Below are positions 44,304 through 53,482 of a stretch of 64,000 bases of DNA, one piece after another. Both the position numbers and the translations under genes were made by a program. The notes below the pieces were generated by a model. It had not been told where the DNA came from, searched no databases, and worked only from the letters and a program-made list of their open reading frames with translations. The stretch spans positions 558,001-622,000 of the forward strand of contig CAINNJ010000004.1 in assembly GCA_903851195.1 (NCBI GenBank), given 5' to 3'. Numbering within the stretch: the first letter of the stretch is position 1; each line of letters opens with the position of its first letter. This DNA comes from an uncultured Acidobacteriia bacterium (GTDB lineage: Bacteria > Acidobacteriota > Terriglobia > Bryobacterales > Bryobacteraceae).

Positions 44304-46685
44304 TCAGGAGTTTGAAGAGGACGCCTGAATCGCGGCGACCAGGCTTGCGGCATCGTCGTCGGAAAGCTTGCCACCGGCCTTGGTGACGTAGAAGACGTCG
44401 ATCGCCTTCTTCGCCTCCGTATCCACCAGCACCACCTCGATGTTCCCACCGTGCTTCGAAATCAGCGAGGCGATATCGTAGAGCAACCCTGGCCGGTCCT
44501 GCGTCACCAGTTCGATCAGCGTCGCCGCCGGCGAAGCCTCGTTGTCGTAAGTCACGCGCAGGCCGGAAAGCACATGCGGATCCGGCTTCACCTTCGGCCG
44601 CCGCTGTAATAACTGTTCCACCGTGACCTCGCCGCGCAGCACCCGGATCACCGTCCGGATCACCTCCTGCGTCTCGCTCGGATTCAGTTCCAGGCTTCGC
44701 AGCGGGTCGGCAAACGTGAACGTGTCAATCACAGTGCCGCGGCCGTTGGAAAACGCGTCCGCTTTCAGAATATTGAAGCCAAAGCCCGACAACGCCGCCG
44801 CCACGGATGCAAACAGAAACGGGCGGTCGGACGCCACGACGGTCAACAGCCACGCGGCCGATTTCGTCAGCGAAACGGCCACGCCCTTCGCGCGCCCTTC
44901 GCGCTCCAGCTGCAGGTGCTCCAGCATCTCCGCCTCGCTGTGGATGCGCAGATACCGGGGCGGCAGACCCGCCAGAAACTCCCGCAGGTCCGGATTGGCG
45001 CTCACTTCCGCGGCGGCCACCTTCGTCCCCAACTCCCGCGTCAGTTCCGCGTACACCTTGGCGTACAGGTTCCACAGAAGCTGCCGCCTCCAGGGCGTCA
45101 TGGCCGTGGGATGCACCGCGCTGATATCGCCGTAGGTCAGCAGCGTGAGCAACTTCAGACGCTCCACCGTGCCGGTCCTCGCCGCCACGTCGCGGATCGT
45201 CGTCGGATCCGAAAGATCGCGCCCGTGCATCGCCGACGATAGCTCCAGGTGCGCGCCGATCAGAAACGCGACAATCCCGGTCGCCCGGTCGCTTGCGCCG
45301 CTCCGTTGCAGCGCGCCTTCGGCAATCACGCGCGAGCTTTCCACGTGCCCGTGCTCGGGGTCGCTCTTGCCGACGTCGTGGAACAGCAGCGCCGTCACCA
45401 GCAGATCGATATCGTCCGTTTCCGATGCCAGGTCGGCGAACAGATCGTCCTTCCGGCCCCGCAGATCGAGCACGTTCTGGATCGCCACCAGCGTGTGTTC
45501 ATCCACCGTATAGCGGTGGTTGAAATCGCGGATCACCAGCGATTCCATCTCCCGCAGTTCCGGAAAAATCGCTTCCAGGATCCCGCATCCATGCATGGCG
45601 CGCAACGCTTTACCGCCCTGCGGCAGCTTCGGAATTTCCCGGAAAGCTGGCCAGATTGGCTGGTGGCTCTCCACCCATGCCTGAAAACCGGGTGCCGCGC
45701 GTTCCACCCTCTCTTCGGTATCGCTCGCCAGCGGCAGCCCGTGACGCGCCATGAAATCGAACAGCCGCAGAACCACCGGCGGATCGGCCGCCGCGGCGCC
45801 CGAGGACCGGAAGTACACCTCGCCGTGAACAATCGAAAAATCGGAGTTCGACAGGCGCGAAGTCCGGTCGCGAAACTGCGAGAACAGCGAACTGCGCTTC
45901 GCCTCGAACCGCTCCAGCCGCCGCTTCGCCAGTCGGGCGATTCCGCGCACTGCCCGGTAATACGAGCGCATCAGCTCTTCAGCGGATACCGCGCCGGAAA
46001 GTTCCGCGATCTCATCCTGCCGCTCGAAGGTGAACTTGTTATCGTCCCGCTCGGCCAGATAGTGCAGAAAACAGCGGATCCGGAACAGCGCGTCCACGCC
46101 GGGCGGCGTCTCGCTGTCGGCCGCCCCCAGCTTCGCCAGCCAGCGCAGCACCTGCAGATCCCGCAGTCCGCCGGGCGCGTCCTTGACGTTCGGCTCCAGA
46201 TGATACAGGGTGTTCTGAAAACGGGAGTGGCGTTCCCGCGTCAATTGCGCGATGTTGCGGCCCAATTCCGTGCGCGGTTCCCGGATTTGCCGGAAAAGCT
46301 GCTCATCGCCCGCCAGCAGCCGCCGGTCCAGCAGACTCACCGCCAGTTCCGCGTTGCCGGCGTCGATCTGATTGCAGTCGAGCGGCACGTGGACCGACTG
46401 GCTGATGCGCAGCCCCTTGTCCCAAAGATCGCGCAGACACAGCGAGAGCGGTTCCCGGATGGCAAGCTGCGTCTTCTCGTCCGGCGTGAGAATCAGCAGA
46501 TCGACGTCGGAAAACGGGAACAGTTCGCGACGGCCGTAGCCGCCCACCGCCACCAGCGCGAGTTCCGGGGGCATTCCTTCCCAGCGCTCGCGCACGACGG
46601 AATCGACCAGCGCGGTCCGATCCGCCAGAACCGCGGAGGCGTCGCGCGTGCGAAAAAAATTGTCCCGGATTTCCTGTTCAGTCAC
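44304..46685 (-). CDS. glnD: Bifunctional PII uridylyltransferase/uridylyl-removing enzyme
   Basis: 793-aa nitrogen sensor that adds UMP to PII under nitrogen limitation and removes it when glutamine is high. Nucleotidyltransferase motif GGYGRRELFPFSDVDLL with Asp60 and Asp62; central HD hydrolase domain with ALLFHDVGKSDPEHGH; two C-terminal ACT domains (about 625-700 and 715-790) for glutamine binding, with DRPGLLYDIASLISKHGGN in the second. All domains are complete. GTG start. Third gene of amtB-glnK-glnD, so sensor, messenger and transporter are made together. Confidence 0.95.
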   Translation of the reverse strand: MTEQEIRDNFFRTRDASAVLADRTALVDSVVRERWEGMPPELALVAVGGYGRRELFPFSDVDLLILTPDEKTQLAIREPLSLCLRDLWDKGLRISQSVHVPLDCNQIDAGNAELAVSLLDRRLLAGDEQLFRQIREPRTELGRNIAQLTRERHSRFQNTLYHLEPNVKDAPGGLRDLQVLRWLAKLGAADSETPPGVDALFRIRCFLHYLAERDDNKFTFERQDEIAELSGAVSAEELMRSYYRAVRGIARLAKRRLERFEAKRSSLFSQFRDRTSRLSNSDFSIVHGEVYFRSSGAAAADPPVVLRLFDFMARHGLPLASDTEERVERAAPGFQAWVESHQPIWPAFREIPKLPQGGKALRAMHGCGILEAIFPELREMESLVIRDFNHRYTVDEHTLVAIQNVLDLRGRKDDLFADLASETDDIDLLVTALLFHDVGKSDPEHGHVESSRVIAEGALQRSGASDRATGIVAFLIGAHLELSSAMHGRDLSDPTTIRDVAARTGTVERLKLLTLLTYGDISAVHPTAMTPWRRQLLWNLYAKVYAELTRELGTKVAAAEVSANPDLREFLAGLPPRYLRIHSEAEMLEHLQLEREGRAKGVAVSLTKSAAWLLTVVASDRPFLFASVAAALSGFGFNILKADAFSNGRGTVIDTFTFADPLRSLELNPSETQEVIRTVIRVLRGEVTVEQLLQRRPKVKPDPHVLSGLRVTYDNEASPAATLIELVTQDRPGLLYDIASLISKHGGNIEVVLVDTEAKKAIDVFYVTKAGGKLSDDDAASLVAAIQASSSNS

Positions 46686-46704
46686 GCGTCTTTAGATAGC
46701 TGCC

Positions 46705-47049
<345 letters not shown>

Positions 47050-48399
47050 CTAAGCCTCCGAAATGTACCCTTCTTCGCCGTGCTGGCTCAGGTCGAGACC
47101 CTGTTCCTCGTCGTCCGGACTCACCCGCATCCCGATCAGCGCGTCGCAAACCTTCAGAATAAGAAATGTTCCCACAACCGCCAGGCCGATCGCGATCGCG
47201 ACGCCAATTGCCTGGTTGAGAATCTGCCCCCCGTTGCCGTCGACGAGACCGAGTGGAATCACCTTGCCGTTGATCGGCGTATCGTTAACCGCGCTGGTGG
47301 CGAAAACGCCGGTCAGCAGCGCGCCCAGTGTGCCGCCCGCGCCGTGCACGCCGAAGGCATCCAGGGTGTCGTCATAACCGAACATTCTCTTCACGGACGT
47401 CACCATCCAGAAGCAGAAGATCCCCGCCAGCAATCCGATCAGCAGCGCCGGCATGGGTTGCACGAAGCCGGAAGCGGGCGTGATCGCGACCAGACCCGCC
47501 ACGGCGCCCGAAATCCCGCCCAGCATGCTCGGCTTGCCGGAATGCAGCCATTCGGCCAGCATCCAGCTCAGCGCTGCGGCGGCCGCCGCGAAATGCGTGG
47601 CCACGAAAGCGCTGGTTGCCAGTCCGGAAGCGGCCAGTGCGCTGCCGGCGTTGAATCCGAACCAGCCCACCCACAACAGACAGGCGCCGATGACGCTCAG
47701 CACCAGGCTGTGTGGCTTGATCGGCTCCGCCGGATAGCCGTGGCGTTTGCCCATGTAAAGTGCACAGACCAGCGCCGAGACGCCGGACGTGATGTGGACC
47801 ACGGTCCCGCCCGCGAAGTCGAAGGTTCGGATCGTCCCGCCCAGGTACGCGTTCAGCAGACCGCCCTTACCCCACACCATGTGCGCCATCGGGAAATAAA
47901 CGACGAGAACCCACAGCGTGGTGAACAGGGCCATGGCGCTGAATTTGATTCTTTCCGCGTAAGCTCCCGAGATCAGGGCCGGCGTGATCACCGCAAACAT
48001 TAACTGGTAGATCATGAATGTCTGCTGCGGGATCGTGCCCGCGTAATCCCCGTTCGGTTCCTTGCCGACGCCGTTCAGAAAAAGGTATTTCAGGCCGCCG
48101 ATAAACGGATTGCCTTCCGCGAACACCAGACTGTAGCCAACCAGAGCCCAGATCACCGTGATCAGCCCCATCATGACGAAACTGTGCATCATGGTCCCGA
48201 GGATGTTCTTCCGCCGCACCAGCCCCCCGTAAAAGAGGGCAAGGCCCGGTCCGGTCATCATCAGGACGAGGGCCGCGCTGACCAGCATCCAGGCGTTATC
48301 GCCTGCCGACTGCGCGCTTTTGGCGGCCGCCTCCAGCGCGGTCAGACGCGCTCCAATGTCCGGGGATGCCTGAAGCAGCATGGCGTAAGAATTCTGCAT
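47050..48399 (-). CDS. amtB: Ammonium transporter
   Basis: 449-aa Amt/MEP/Rh-family channel with 11 predicted helices and a short N-terminal leader helix. Signatures: VLMMTGPGLALFYGGLVRRKN, MMHSFVMMGLITVIWALVGYSL, pore histidines in YFPMAHMVW and GVHGAGGTLG, and a cytoplasmic tail ending EEGYISEA. Takes up ammonium and is gated by GlnK. Upstream (48457-48471) lies ATCGA-TTTTT-TCGAT, a 5-bp palindrome about 60 bases before the start that could be a regulator site; I see no sigma-54 GG/GC promoter. Confidence 0.95.
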   Translation of the reverse strand: MQNSYAMLLQASPDIGARLTALEAAAKSAQSAGDNAWMLVSAALVLMMTGPGLALFYGGLVRRKNILGTMMHSFVMMGLITVIWALVGYSLVFAEGNPFIGGLKYLFLNGVGKEPNGDYAGTIPQQTFMIYQLMFAVITPALISGAYAERIKFSAMALFTTLWVLVVYFPMAHMVWGKGGLLNAYLGGTIRTFDFAGGTVVHITSGVSALVCALYMGKRHGYPAEPIKPHSLVLSVIGACLLWVGWFGFNAGSALAASGLATSAFVATHFAAAAAALSWMLAEWLHSGKPSMLGGISGAVAGLVAITPASGFVQPMPALLIGLLAGIFCFWMVTSVKRMFGYDDTLDAFGVHGAGGTLGALLTGVFATSAVNDTPINGKVIPLGLVDGNGGQILNQAIGVAIAIGLAVVGTFLILKVCDALIGMRVSPDDEEQGLDLSQHGEEGYISEA

Positions 48400-48586
48400 G
48401 GAATGTAATTTCCGACTTGGGAACGTCCATTATTTCGCGTGGGTGGGCAGAGTGGTATCGATTTTTTCGATTTTCTACATAAGCAAAAGCACCGTACAAA
48501 CAGAGCGCGGCAGGGGCCGGTCTCCTGCCGAGGGGTCCCGAGAAACCAGTCTGAACCCGCCTCGTGATAACCTCGTATCTGGTTTC

Positions 48587-49021
48587 ATGGCAGCTCAAAC
48601 AACTTCCACGGTCCCCGGAGCCGCTCCGGCCGACGTTCCGCTGACCGCGTGGCTTTGGCCCGTTGTGGCGGCCTGGCTGGCCCCAGGCGCCGGCCATTTC
48701 CTGCTCAAGAGAAACGGCCGGGGCGTTCTGATCTGCGTTTCCGTGGTCGCCATGTTCTTCCTCGGCCTCTTCATGAGGGGCGTCATGTTCACCCCCGAAA
48801 AGGGCGCGGACTATCTGACCTCCGTCATCAACTACGGCGGCTTCGCCGCGAATCTGTCGGCAGGAGCGCTCTACCTGCTCGCCTCCATGTTCGGGTACTC
48901 GCAGATCGATATGGCCGGGGCAGTCCACGATTACGGGACCAAGTTTCTGGTCACGGCCGGCCTGCTGAACGTACTGGCCATGGTCGACGTCTGGGAAATC
49001 GCCACAGGACGAAAGGATTAA
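48587..49021 (+). CDS. DUF6677-like small membrane protein
   Basis: 144-aa membrane protein with about four hydrophobic segments: AWLWPVVAAWLAPGAGHFLL, VLICVSVVAMFFLGLFMRG, ANLSAGALYLLASMFG and TKFLVTAGLLNVLAMVDVW. PGAGHFLLKRNGRGVLI resembles the TM2/DUF6677 motif. Frequent in acidobacterial genomes, function unknown. A 61-aa membrane protein gene follows after 5 bases, so the pair likely forms an operon. The start ATG 48587 excludes a long leader seen in the open frame. Confidence 0.75.
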   Translation: MAAQTTSTVPGAAPADVPLTAWLWPVVAAWLAPGAGHFLLKRNGRGVLICVSVVAMFFLGLFMRGVMFTPEKGADYLTSVINYGGFAANLSAGALYLLASMFGYSQIDMAGAVHDYGTKFLVTAGLLNVLAMVDVWEIATGRKD

Positions 49022-49026
49022 TCACC

Positions 49027-49212
49027 ATGCCGAAGATCAATCTTTCCCACTTCGAGGCTGCGTTTCTTTTTTCTCTGTTTACATCGATTGTGATGGGGAT
49101 AACATCCAAAAATACACAGGATGAGCGTCTGAAATACGGCGCGCAGTGTTTTGTTTATTTCATCGTCGCGCTTTTCGGAATCGGCTGGGCGATGCGGCTC
49201 GGGCACGGATAA
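49027..49212 (+). CDS. 61-aa membrane protein, function unknown
   Basis: Two hydrophobic helices (AAFLFSLFTSIVMGIT and CFVYFIVALFGIGWAM) separated by a charged hinge (SKNTQDERLKYG), giving a hairpin in the membrane. It begins 5 bases after the DUF6677-like gene and likely works with it. Lower GC than the neighbours in this short stretch. No family recognised with certainty. Confidence 0.65.
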   Translation: MPKINLSHFEAAFLFSLFTSIVMGITSKNTQDERLKYGAQCFVYFIVALFGIGWAMRLGHG

Positions 49213-49277
49213 GTCCGGCCGGGATAACAGTAATTATCCGTAGCGGTTTCCCTTTCCTTTTTCACCCCGAATGAGGA

Positions 49278-49283
49278 GATAAT
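49278..49283 (+). promoter_or_regulatory. Putative -10 hexamer (GATAAT), 6 bases before the 80-aa gene
   Basis: GATAAT ends 6 bases before ATG 49290. GAGGAG immediately upstream of the hexamer could instead be a distant ribosome binding site, so the reading is ambiguous. Confidence 0.3.
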
Positions 49284-49289
49284 TCGCGT

Positions 49290-49532
49290 ATGCAGCACAG
49301 ATGCAATCCGGACTGCGATTGCAGGATTAAACTGAACAGAGCGGCGGACGGTCTCACGGAGGCGTCTCGGCTCCTTTCGCGCTCCATTCTCTCGGATTCC
49401 GAGGAGGCGATCGAGTTCTACTATGCGTTCCTGCGCATGGCGAAAGAGAAATTCTCGATAGCCATGGAGGCCCATCGGGCTCACGTGCAGAACCGGATGA
49501 AGTCCGGCGCCGAAAGTCCTCCCCTCACCTGA
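49290..49532 (+). CDS. 80-aa protein with Cys-rich N terminus, function unknown
   Basis: Starts MQHRCNPDCDCRIKLN, with three cysteines and one histidine in 11 residues that could bind a metal, followed by helices (DGLTEASRLLSRSI, EEAIEFYYAFLRMAKEKFSIAMEAHRAHV). No signal peptide. Codon use resembles its neighbours, and ATG 49290 is preceded by GAGGAG/GATAAT. I do not recognise a family. Confidence 0.5.
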   Translation: MQHRCNPDCDCRIKLNRAADGLTEASRLLSRSILSDSEEAIEFYYAFLRMAKEKFSIAMEAHRAHVQNRMKSGAESPPLT

Positions 49533-49570
49533 CGTGTTCGGCATCCGGCGGTGCGTGCGTCCGCGGAATG

Positions 49571-49576
49571 TAGAAT
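49571..49576 (+). promoter_or_regulatory. Putative -10 hexamer (TAGAAT), 10 bases before the RNA phosphodiesterase
   Basis: TAGAAT ends 10 bases before ATG 49587; the gap GGGCACGTCT has no Shine-Dalgarno. It supports ATG 49587 over the upstream start codons. Confidence 0.4.
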
Positions 49577-49586
49577 GGGCACGTCT

Positions 49587-50165
49587 ATGTCCTCTGTTGT
49601 GGCGCGCCTTTTCACGGGGCTCTCGCTCGGGAGCCAGGTGCACGGCAAACTCGAAACCGCTCTGCATCTCCTCCGGCCGGCGGCGGAACTGCACTGGTCG
49701 CCGCCGGAGAATCTGCACATTACGACGAAATTCATCGGAGAATGGCCGGAAAGCCGCCTGCCGGAACTGCGAACGGCGCTTTCCGGGGCAGGCCCCGCCG
49801 ATGAATTCCCTGTCTCTGTCGCCGGTTTCGGCTACTACCCCGATGCAAATCATCCGCGCGTTCTCTACGCGGGAGTCGGGGACAGCCCCGCACTCACACA
49901 CCTCGCGCGTAAGATTGATGAGACGCTGGCCGTGATCGGCTGTGCGCGGGAAGAGCGGCCTTATTCCCCGCACGTGACGGTGGCCAGGATCAACCGGCAG
50001 GATATCCGGCAATTACGGGAACAAATCGCCCTGATGGGGAGCATGAATCACCTCGACTTCGGAACGTTTATCGCCTCGGAATTTCACCTGTACCGGAGCG
50101 CGGTGACGCCGCGCGGATCGGTCTACACCACTTTGGCAACTTATCCTCTGGTGCACGCCGCATGA
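49587..50165 (+). CDS. thpR: RNA 2',3'-cyclic phosphodiesterase (2'-5' RNA ligase family)
   Basis: 192-aa enzyme of the 2H phosphoesterase superfamily that opens 2',3'-cyclic phosphates on RNA. Two HxTx motifs are intact: NLHITTKFIG and PHVTVARIN; the start MSSVVARLFTGLSL matches the family N terminus. The longer frame from 49551 adds residues not found in the family. Its stop overlaps plsY by 4 bases (ATGA), coupling it to lipid synthesis genes; no functional link is known. Confidence 0.9.
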   Translation: MSSVVARLFTGLSLGSQVHGKLETALHLLRPAAELHWSPPENLHITTKFIGEWPESRLPELRTALSGAGPADEFPVSVAGFGYYPDANHPRVLYAGVGDSPALTHLARKIDETLAVIGCAREERPYSPHVTVARINRQDIRQLREQIALMGSMNHLDFGTFIASEFHLYRSAVTPRGSVYTTLATYPLVHAA

Positions 50166-50767
50166 CGGGCTTTCTCGCGGTGGTTTTGGCCTATCTGCTG
50201 GGAAGTATTCCATTCGGGTTGCTGATTGTGAAAGCCATGACGGGGGCCGACGTGCGAAGGGCCGGGTCGGGCAACATCGGGGCGACGAATGTGCTGCGGA
50301 CGACCGGGGTTGCCGCCGGGATGTTGACGCTGCTGCTCGACGCGGCCAAGGGTTTCGTGGCCGTCTGGCTGGCGGACCGGCTGACGGGCGGCGACGTCCT
50401 GTGGATGAGCGCGGCGGCGCTGGCCGTGCTGCTGGGGCACGCGTTCTCCGTCTGGCTGAAGTTTCAGGGCGGGAAGGCTGTCGCGAGCTTCGTGGGCGGT
50501 TTTCTCTACCTGACGCCGGTGCCGGTGCTGGCGATTTTTCTGCTGTTCGTCGTGATCGTGGCGTGGACGCGATACCTGTCGCTCGGCAGCGTGATCGGCG
50601 CCGGGCTGTTCCCGGTGGCGTGCTGGATGATTCTCCATCCGGACTGGCCGGTGCTGGTGGCGGCGACGGCGGGATCCGTCCTGATCATCTGGCGGCACCG
50701 GAGCAATTTCGAGCGGATTCGGGCGGGCACCGAGAACGTCTTCCGGTTCGGACGAAGCAAGAAGTGA
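50162..50767 (+). CDS. plsY: Glycerol-3-phosphate acyltransferase (acylphosphate-dependent)
   Basis: 201-aa inner-membrane enzyme moving an acyl group from acyl-phosphate to glycerol-3-phosphate, the first step of phospholipid synthesis. Motifs: YLLGSIPFGLL, GSGNIGATNVLRT, LKFQGGKAVASF (Gly/Lys loop) and a C-terminal WRHRSNFERIRAGTEN. About five helices. It overlaps thpR upstream and gpsA downstream by 4 bases each, a tightly coupled operon that makes and uses glycerol-3-phosphate. Confidence 0.95.
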   Translation: MTGFLAVVLAYLLGSIPFGLLIVKAMTGADVRRAGSGNIGATNVLRTTGVAAGMLTLLLDAAKGFVAVWLADRLTGGDVLWMSAAALAVLLGHAFSVWLKFQGGKAVASFVGGFLYLTPVPVLAIFLLFVVIVAWTRYLSLGSVIGAGLFPVACWMILHPDWPVLVAATAGSVLIIWRHRSNFERIRAGTENVFRFGRSKK

Positions 50768-51762
50768 CACAACTAGCTATTGTTGGCGGCGGAAGCTGGG
50801 GAACGGCGCTGGCGTGTGTGCTGGGGCCGCGCTTTGACGAAGTCCGGCTGTGGGTGAACGAGCCGGAACTGGCGGCAACCCTGCGGGAGACCCGGGAGAA
50901 CACTGTATTTCTGCCTGGTGTAAGGCTGCCGGACAACGTGTCGCCGGGCAACTCGCTCGAAGAGGCGCTGGCCGGGGCGGAACTGGTGCTCAGCGTCATG
51001 CCGTCCCATGTCGTGCGCGTTGTCTATGGGCGGATGATGCCGTGGCTTCGGCCGGGAACGCCGCTGGTGAGCGCGACCAAGGGCCTGGAGGCGGAGAGTC
51101 TGCTGCGGGTTTCCGAGGTGATCCGGGAGGTAGCGGGGCCGGAATATCCGGTGGCCGTGCTGACCGGGCCGACCTTCGCGCGGGAAGTGGCGGCGGGGAA
51201 GCCGACGGCGGTGGTGGCGGCGTCGGAAAGTCCGGACCTCGCCACGGAGGTCCAGAGCCGGTTTTCCGGGCCGAGCCTGCGGGTGTACGCGAGCGACGAT
51301 CCGACCGGGGCGGAGATGGGCGGGGCGCTCAAGAACGTCGTCGCGATCGGCGCGGGGATCTGCGACGGGCTCGGGCTGGGGCACAACGCCACGGCGGCGC
51401 TGCTGACGCGCGGGCTGGCGGAACTGACACGGCTGGCCGTTGCGGTGGGAGCCCGTCCGGAGACGCTGTCCGGTCTGGCGGGGCTGGGGGATCTGGTGCT
51501 GACGTGCACCGGCGATCTGAGCCGGAACCGGCAGGTGGGGCTGAAGCTCGCGGCGGGCATGCGGCTGGGCGAGATCGTGGATTCGACGCGAATGGTGGCG
51601 GAAGGCGTGAAAACCACCTCAGTTGCCATGCAACTTGCGGAGCGGCACGGTGTTGAACTGCCTATCGTGCAGGAAATGGACGCGGTGTTGCATCGGGGAC
51701 GCTCGCCGGAAGAAGCGATCCGGCGGCTGATGAGCCGGACTCTGCGCGGAGAGCGCGGATAA
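50764..51762 (+). CDS. gpsA: NAD(P)+-dependent glycerol-3-phosphate dehydrogenase
   Basis: 332-aa cytosolic enzyme reducing dihydroxyacetone phosphate to glycerol-3-phosphate, the substrate of PlsY. Rossmann motif VGGGSWGTALA at the N terminus, ATKGLE, VLTGPTFAREVAAGKPTA, catalytic Lys in GALKNVVAIG and GLAGLGDLVLTCTG. GTG 50764 overlaps the plsY stop (GTGA), so the two are translated in series. Confidence 0.96.
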   Translation: MTQLAIVGGGSWGTALACVLGPRFDEVRLWVNEPELAATLRETRENTVFLPGVRLPDNVSPGNSLEEALAGAELVLSVMPSHVVRVVYGRMMPWLRPGTPLVSATKGLEAESLLRVSEVIREVAGPEYPVAVLTGPTFAREVAAGKPTAVVAASESPDLATEVQSRFSGPSLRVYASDDPTGAEMGGALKNVVAIGAGICDGLGLGHNATAALLTRGLAELTRLAVAVGARPETLSGLAGLGDLVLTCTGDLSRNRQVGLKLAAGMRLGEIVDSTRMVAEGVKTTSVAMQLAERHGVELPIVQEMDAVLHRGRSPEEAIRRLMSRTLRGERG

Positions 51763-51777
51763 GCCCCGAAACTCCCG

Positions 51778-52398
51778 ATGTGGCCAGGGGTGAACACGAT
51801 CGGAGGAGCCTCGGCGGGTCCGGATGTGGACGCGCAGCTGATGCTGCGGGTGCGCGACGGCGACGAGGACAGTTTTCGTGTCCTGCTGGACAAGCACCGG
51901 AATCCGCTGGTGCACTTCCTGTACCGGATGGTGCAGGTGCAGCCGGTGGCGGAAGAGCTGGCGCAGGAGGTCTTCCTGCGGATCTACCGGACGCGGGCGA
52001 GCTACGAGCCGACGGCAAAGTTTACGACGTGGATGTTCCGGATCGCGACGCATCTGGCGCTCAACTGGCTGCGGGACGAAAAGCACGCCCGGGCGGAACA
52101 GCGCCTGGACGGCCCCAGAGGCGACGAGATGCCCGCCTGGGAGGTTCCGGACCGGAAACCCTCCGTGGAGCAGCGTATGGTCCACCAGGCGCGAATGCAG
52201 GAGATTCGGGAGGCGATCGCCCGGTTGCCGGACAAGCAGCGGGCTGCGGTGCTGATGCACAAGTACGAAGAGATGGAGTATTCTCAGATCGCAAGTGTAC
52301 TGGAATGTTCGGAATCGGCGGTGAAGAGCCTGCTTTTCCGGGCGTACGAAACCTTGCGGGCGGGGCTGGCGCATATGGTAGCGGGAGGTAAGCGATGA
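51778..52398 (+). CDS. ECF-type RNA polymerase sigma factor
   Basis: 206-aa extracytoplasmic-function sigma factor. Region 2: DEDSFRVLLDKHRNPLVHFLYRM and AEELAQEVFLRIYR, with the -10-recognising FTTWMFRIATHLALNWLRDEK; region 4: LPDKQRAAVLMHKYEEMEYSQIA and ECSESAVKSLLFRA. It overlaps an anti-sigma gene by 4 bases, so its activity is probably held back by that protein. Starts 15 bases after gpsA, in the same direction. Target promoter not found in the window. Confidence 0.93.
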   Translation: MWPGVNTIGGASAGPDVDAQLMLRVRDGDEDSFRVLLDKHRNPLVHFLYRMVQVQPVAEELAQEVFLRIYRTRASYEPTAKFTTWMFRIATHLALNWLRDEKHARAEQRLDGPRGDEMPAWEVPDRKPSVEQRMVHQARMQEIREAIARLPDKQRAAVLMHKYEEMEYSQIASVLECSESAVKSLLFRAYETLRAGLAHMVAGGKR

Positions 52399-52907
52399 AG
52401 TGTCCGTTGCAGACGGAAGAGACGCCGGTGGTGCTGCTGGACTACGCGGCGGGGCGGCTGGAAGGCGCGCGGCGGCTGAAGCTGGAGCGGCATCTGGCCG
52501 GGTGTGCGCGCTGTGAGGCGTTCCGGGCGGAGCAGGCGGAGGTCTGGGATTTGCTGGACGCCTGGGAGCCGCCGGCGGTGAGCACGGGGTTCAATCGCGT
52601 GCTGTGGCGGCGGATCGACGAGGCTGCGGCCGCTCCGTGGCACCGGAAGCTGGCGGAAGCTCTGCGGTTCGGGGCGTGGAAGCCGGCGTTTCCGATCGCG
52701 GCGGCAGCGATGGTGATCGTGGCCGGATTCGTGTTCGATCACCGAACCGAAAGCAGACCCGGTTCCGACCCATCCGGAGCCACGGCGACCCAAATATCGA
52801 CGCCGAACAGCGGCATCGAAGCCGATCAGGTGGAGAAGACACTGGACGATATCCAGCTTTTAAGGCAGTTCGACGCGGTATCCTCAATTCGTTCGAAGCC
52901 GATTTAG
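52395..52907 (+). CDS. Membrane anti-sigma factor with zinc-finger domain
   Basis: 170-aa regulator. N-terminal zinc-binding anti-sigma (ZAS) domain with RHLAGCARCEAFR (HxxxCxxC), one transmembrane helix (about 100-117, AFPIAAAAMVIVAGFVF) and a periplasmic tail (DQVEKTLDDIQLLRQF). It overlaps the sigma factor gene (ATGA) and is expected to bind that sigma factor until an envelope signal arrives. The downstream DUF3106 gene may encode part of the sensing side (inference). Confidence 0.9.
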   Translation: MKCPLQTEETPVVLLDYAAGRLEGARRLKLERHLAGCARCEAFRAEQAEVWDLLDAWEPPAVSTGFNRVLWRRIDEAAAAPWHRKLAEALRFGAWKPAFPIAAAAMVIVAGFVFDHRTESRPGSDPSGATATQISTPNSGIEADQVEKTLDDIQLLRQFDAVSSIRSKPI

Positions 52908-52915
52908 GTAAGCAG

Positions 52916-53479
52916 ATGAACAGGCGCGTGACCGCAATCCCGCTGGCCTTCGGGCTACTGCTCTCTCCGGCCGTTGCCGAGGAGAAGCAGGGTCGCGGGA
53001 AGGGCACGGCCAACACGCGTCCCGCCGCGCCCAGGACGGCGGCGCCGAAATCCGGGACACAGCGGGAAACCGGCGCACAGCCGGGTAAACAGATCGACCG
53101 GCTGCGGAATATGTCGCCCGAGGAGCGCGAGAAAGTGCTCTCGCGGGTTCCGGCGGAGCGGCGGCAGAACATCGAGCGTCGGCTGGGCGAACTGCAGAAG
53201 CTGCCGCCGGCGACGGTCGACCGGATCCGGACGAGGCAGGAACTTCTGAACAGTTTCCCGCCGCCGCGGCAAAATCAGATCAAGAAGTCCGTCCAGCAGT
53301 TTCTGAATCTGCCGGAGGAGCGGCGGGACGCGCTCAACCGGGAATTGCAGAAAATGGCGCCGCTGCCGGACGACGAGCGGCGGGCGTACATGAATACGGA
53401 AGAGTTCCGCAACCGCTTTACCGCCAGCGAGCAACAGATGATGGGCAATCTGATCGCGATTACGCCCGCCTCGCCGTAA
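52916..53479 (+). CDS. Exported DUF3106-like protein
   Basis: 187-aa predicted periplasmic protein. Signal peptide (MNRRVTAIPLAFGLLLSPAVA), a basic Ala/Thr/Pro-rich linker, then repeated short helices in the DUF3106 pattern: LRNMSPEEREKVLSRVP, ERRQNIERRLGELQKLPP, LNLPEERRDALNRELQKMAPLP. The repeats are similar in design to CpxP/Spy-like LTxxQ proteins that sense envelope stress. It lies 8 bases after the anti-sigma gene, so a role in that stress circuit is reasonable. Confidence 0.82.
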   Translation: MNRRVTAIPLAFGLLLSPAVAEEKQGRGKGTANTRPAAPRTAAPKSGTQRETGAQPGKQIDRLRNMSPEEREKVLSRVPAERRQNIERRLGELQKLPPATVDRIRTRQELLNSFPPPRQNQIKKSVQQFLNLPEERRDALNRELQKMAPLPDDERRAYMNTEEFRNRFTASEQQMMGNLIAITPASP

Positions 53480-53482
53480 CGC

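Noticed and set aside
48400-48586. Possible sigma-54 promoter upstream of amtB
   Set aside because: No GG-N10-GC pair with consensus surroundings was found on the minus strand; nitrogen control may use another route.
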